This document shows positions 13,014 through 15,388 of a stretch of 15,388 nt of DNA, piece after piece. The notes beneath the pieces are model-generated. The model saw only the letters and a list, made by a program, of their open reading frames with translations, did no database searches and was not told the DNA's origin. The stretch's first letter is position 1. The number at the start of each line of letters is the position of its first letter. The DNA is from Gammaproteobacteria bacterium (GTDB taxonomy: Bacteria; Pseudomonadota; Gammaproteobacteria; Methylococcales; Methylomonadaceae). Location of the stretch: assembly GCA_024276805.1 (NCBI GenBank), contig JAJRWJ010000124.1, positions 1 through 15,388 on the forward strand. The letters are read 5' to 3'. Position numbers and translations under genes: made by a program.

Positions 13014-13086
13014 CGCATTGCTTTATAATGGTGATTTGGATGCAGGGCTTCAGTCCCGCTTCCGATGCTGTTGACAACATTTTTTC
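13014..13086 (+). other. jetA-jetB gap with TATAAT
   Basis: The 73-base gap contains TATAAT at 13024-13029 without a good -35 box, and TTGACA at 13071-13076 without a -10 box at proper spacing. There is no terminator. An internal promoter for jetB is possible but weakly supported. Confidence 0.3.
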
Positions 13087-13737
13087 ATGATGACAGACGA
13101 TACGACGCTGCAAACAGCGCCCGATGAACAGACTTCAACGCTTTCAACACTGCTGATCCTGCTGCTCAAGGGCGTTGTCTACAAGGACAACGATGCGCAT
13201 CGCTGGGGACAGCTGTTGCAACTGCAGGCCCGGGTGCGCGACTATGTCGCGGTACTCGGTCTGCAGCTGATCCTCGATGAAGCGGAAGGCTATGCCTTTC
13301 TGCGCGCACGGCCGGAAAACGATGCCGATGAATCCAGCGAGACACTGCCGCGACTGGTCGCCCGGCGCCCCCTGTCGTTTCCGGTCAGCCTGCTGCTCGC
13401 CCTGCTGCGCAAAAAGCTGGCTGAAGCCGATGCCGGCGGTGGTGAAACCCGGCTGATTCTGACCCGCGATGAAATCATCGAACTGATCCGCGTGTTCCTG
13501 CCCGACAGCAGCAACGAGGCCAGGCTGGTCGATCAGGTGGACCGGCACATCAACAAGGTGATCGAGCTGGGTTTTCTGCGCCGCCTGAAACAGCAAAATA
13601 CCGTGCAGCCTCCTCATTACGAGGTGCGCCGCATCATCAAGGCCTTTGTCGATGCACAATGGCTGGCGGATTTCGACCAGAAACTCGCCCAATACCAACA
13701 GCAGCTGCAAGGCAATGAAAATGAATCTGTTGACTGA
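13087..13737 (+). CDS. jetB: Wadjet protein JetB (DUF4194)
   Basis: JetB is the KITE-like (MukE-like) subunit that binds JetA in the type I Wadjet complex. The 216-residue protein matches DUF4194: LLKGVVYKDND (26-36), VRDYVAVLGLQLILDEAEGY (50-69) and AFLR, LPRLVARRPLSFPVSLLLAL (87-106), LLRKKLAE, LTRDEIIELIRVFLP (125-139), NEARLVDQVDRHINKVIELG (143-162) and the C-terminal VRRIIKAFVDAQWLADFDQ (180-198). These are winged-helix-type segments. The first 20 residues are Thr/Ser-rich and probably disordered. Two ATGs (13087, 13090) are in frame; neither has a clear ribosome-binding site. Spacing to jetA is 73 bases, looser than the jetB-jetC junction, where the genes overlap by 17 bases. It should act in the cytoplasm on DNA with JetA, JetC and JetD. 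Confidence 0.9.
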   Translation: MMTDDTTLQTAPDEQTSTLSTLLILLLKGVVYKDNDAHRWGQLLQLQARVRDYVAVLGLQLILDEAEGYAFLRARPENDADESSETLPRLVARRPLSFPVSLLLALLRKKLAEADAGGGETRLILTRDEIIELIRVFLPDSSNEARLVDQVDRHINKVIELGFLRRLKQQNTVQPPHYEVRRIIKAFVDAQWLADFDQKLAQYQQQLQGNENESVD

Positions 13738-15388
13738 GCCCGTCAATCTCGAATTGGATTTCAGCGACGATGACGCACTCACCGGTTTTCGACTGCAGCG
13801 TCTGGAAGTGTTCAACTGGGGCACCTTCGATGAGCGCGTCTGGAGCCTGCATCTGGATGGCAGGAACGCCCTGCTGACCGGCGATATCGGTTCCGGCAAG
13901 TCCACGCTGGTCGATGCCGTGACCACACTGCTGGTTCCCGCGCAGCGGGTCGCCTACAACAAGGCTGCGGGCGCCGATCAGAAGGAACGTTCGCTGCGCT
14001 CCTATGTATTGGGCTACTACAAATCCGAACGCCATGAAACGGCCGGCAAGGCCCGACCCGTCGCCCTGCGCGACCAGAACAGCTACTCGGTGATTCTGGG
14101 GGTGTTTCACAACCAGGGCTACGATCTGACCGTGACCCTGGCCCAGGTGTTCTGGATGAAGGACCTGCAGGCCCAGCCGGAACGCTTTTTCGTCGGTGCC
14201 GAACGGGAATTGAGCATCACCCGGGATTTCTCAGGGTTCGGCACCGAGATCACCGCCCTGAAGAAGCGTCTGCGCAAGTCCGGAGTGGAAGTGATGGAAC
14301 GCTTCCCCCAGTATGGCGCCTGGTTCCGGCGCCGCTTCGGCATCGACAACGAGCAGGCGCTGGACCTGTTCCATCAGACCGTGTCGATGAAATCGGTAGG
14401 CAATCTTACCGATTTTGTCCGTGGACATATGCTGGAACCTTTCGATGTCGCCTCCCGCATCAAGGCCCTGATCGACCATTTCGACGATCTGAACCGGGCC
14501 CACGAAGCGGTCCTGAAAGCCCGGCGGCAAATCGAATTGTTGACGCCGCTGGCCGCCGACTGCAGCAGTCACCAGCAACTGAACGAACAGGTAAGTCGAT
14601 GGCGACATTGCCGGGATGCCTTGAAGGCCTATTTTTCCGCACAGAAACTGCATTTGCTGACGGAACGCAGAGAACGGCTGCAGGCGGATCTGCAAAAATA
14701 CCAACACAAGGTCGTCCGGCTGAACGACAGGGTCCGTCTGCAGCGCAGTGAAGAAGCCGAACTGAAGCAACAGATTGCCGACAACGGCGGTGACCGCATC
14801 GAGCGACTGAAAAGCCAGATCCTGGACACCGAACAGCAGCGCGACCAGCGCCACAAGCGGGCGGAACGCTATGCCCAGTTGCTGGAGCCTCTGCAGTTGT
14901 CGCCGGCAGAAACGGAAGACGCCTTTCTCTCCCAGCAGCAACTCCTGCAGCAGCGCCGGGAGGAAATCCGCCAGACCCAGGCGGACACGCAAAACCGGTT
15001 GCGGGATGTGGAATTCGATTTCCTGGGCAAGCGTCAGCAGCATCAAGCCATCAGTCAGGAAATCACCAGCCTGAAATCCCGCCGCAGCAATATTGAACAG
15101 GCCCAGATCGGCATCCGCGATGCCCTGTGTCAGGCGCTGGATCTCGAAGAAACGGCGCTGCCCTTCGCTGGTGAACTGATCCAGGTGAGAGAAGAGGAAA
15201 AAATCTGGCAGGGTGCGATCGAGCGTCTGCTGCGCAACTTCGGCCTGTCGCTGCTGGTGCCTGATTGCTGCTATCGCCAGGTGGCTTCCTGGGTGGATGC
15301 CACCCACCTGCGCGGCCGGCTGGTGTATTACCGGGTCAGGGAAAACATGCGGCGCACGCTGCCGAGCCTGCATCCCGACTCGCTGGTG
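13721..15388 (+). CDS. jetC: Wadjet protein JetC (SMC-like ATPase), 3' end beyond window
   Basis: JetC is the SMC/MukB-like ATPase that drives DNA loop extrusion in Wadjet. The window holds its first 556 codons; the frame is open to the edge. After a short leader, FRLQRLEVFNWGTFDERVW (23-41) leads to the Walker A motif GDIGSGKST (54-62) and LVDAVTTLLVP. The head continues with YVLGYYKSERHE, DQNSYSVILGVF and a FHQTVSMKSVGNLTDFVRGH segment followed by MLEPFD. From about residue 250 the chain is a long charged coiled coil (ARRQIELL, RERLQADLQKYQHK, QQQLLQQRREEIRQ). The last visible residues (GLSLLVPDCCYRQVASWVD) may begin the hinge. I chose ATG 13721 because AAGG at 13709-13712 is 8 bases upstream; an in-frame ATG at 13715 is too close to it. 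It overlaps jetB by 17 bases, so translation is probably coupled. Signature and Walker B motifs and jetD lie beyond the edge. Confidence 0.93.
   Translation, partial: MNLLTEPVNLELDFSDDDALTGFRLQRLEVFNWGTFDERVWSLHLDGRNALLTGDIGSGKSTLVDAVTTLLVPAQRVAYNKAAGADQKERSLRSYVLGYYKSERHETAGKARPVALRDQNSYSVILGVFHNQGYDLTVTLAQVFWMKDLQAQPERFFVGAERELSITRDFSGFGTEITALKKRLRKSGVEVMERFPQYGAWFRRRFGIDNEQALDLFHQTVSMKSVGNLTDFVRGHMLEPFDVASRIKALIDHFDDLNRAHEAVLKARRQIELLTPLAADCSSHQQLNEQVSRWRHCRDALKAYFSAQKLHLLTERRERLQADLQKYQHKVVRLNDRVRLQRSEEAELKQQIADNGGDRIERLKSQILDTEQQRDQRHKRAERYAQLLEPLQLSPAETEDAFLSQQQLLQQRREEIRQTQADTQNRLRDVEFDFLGKRQQHQAISQEITSLKSRRSNIEQAQIGIRDALCQALDLEETALPFAGELIQVREEEKIWQGAIERLLRNFGLSLLVPDCCYRQVASWVDATHLRGRLVYYRVRENMRRTLPSLHPDSLV

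Noticed and set aside
14231..15373. 380-codon minus-strand open frame opposite jetC
   Set aside because: The plus strand encodes an unmistakable SMC ATPase with Walker A and coiled coil; the minus product is Leu/Gln-rich shadow sequence.

Overview
The window looks like bacterial, probably gammaproteobacterial, chromosomal DNA. This is an inference from the style of the Wadjet, DUF1501/DUF1800 and BrnT/BrnA proteins; there is no rRNA or marker gene to fix it. Base composition changes along the window. The left third is AT-richer and full of remnants. The right two thirds carry long, GC-richer, well-ordered genes.

Region 1 (1-2778) is an accessory scrap zone. It holds the C-terminal part of a spondin-domain protein and two separate BrnT/BrnA toxin-antitoxin modules. 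The first module has a frameshifted toxin gene but an intact antitoxin, and its antitoxin stop codon lies inside an integron attC-like site. A strong intrinsic terminator follows, then a stub that may be a transposase start, then the second, intact module. Both modules have a promoter placed so that the toxin mRNA would start at or next to its ATG.

Region 2 (2779-4866) holds one minus-strand gene for an exported DUF839/PhoX-like protein. A 555-base gap with small inverted repeats follows.

Region 3 (4867-10864) is a three-gene export locus on the plus strand. The first gene encodes a secreted protein made of nine 80-residue repeats, each with a CxxxxC pair. The second encodes two Ig-like domains plus DUF1800 and lacks its own signal peptide. 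The third encodes a Tat-exported DUF1501 protein. Genes 1 and 2 meet at a TTGA overlap that looks like a one-base frameshift within a once continuous gene. A 141-bp imperfect palindrome (ERIC/MITE-like) sits between genes 2 and 3.

Region 4 (10865-11519) is a 655-base non-coding stretch with several hairpins, a possible terminator for the export locus and a TATAAT box followed by two palindromes.

Region 5 (11520-15388) is a type I Wadjet plasmid-defence operon: jetA (DUF3375, kleisin-like), jetB (DUF4194, KITE-like) and the first 556 codons of jetC (SMC-like ATPase). jetC runs off the right edge. The expected nuclease gene jetD would lie beyond the window.

The best defined system is Wadjet, which is already known. 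The least described part is the nine-repeat protein and its apparent fusion to a DUF1800 protein.
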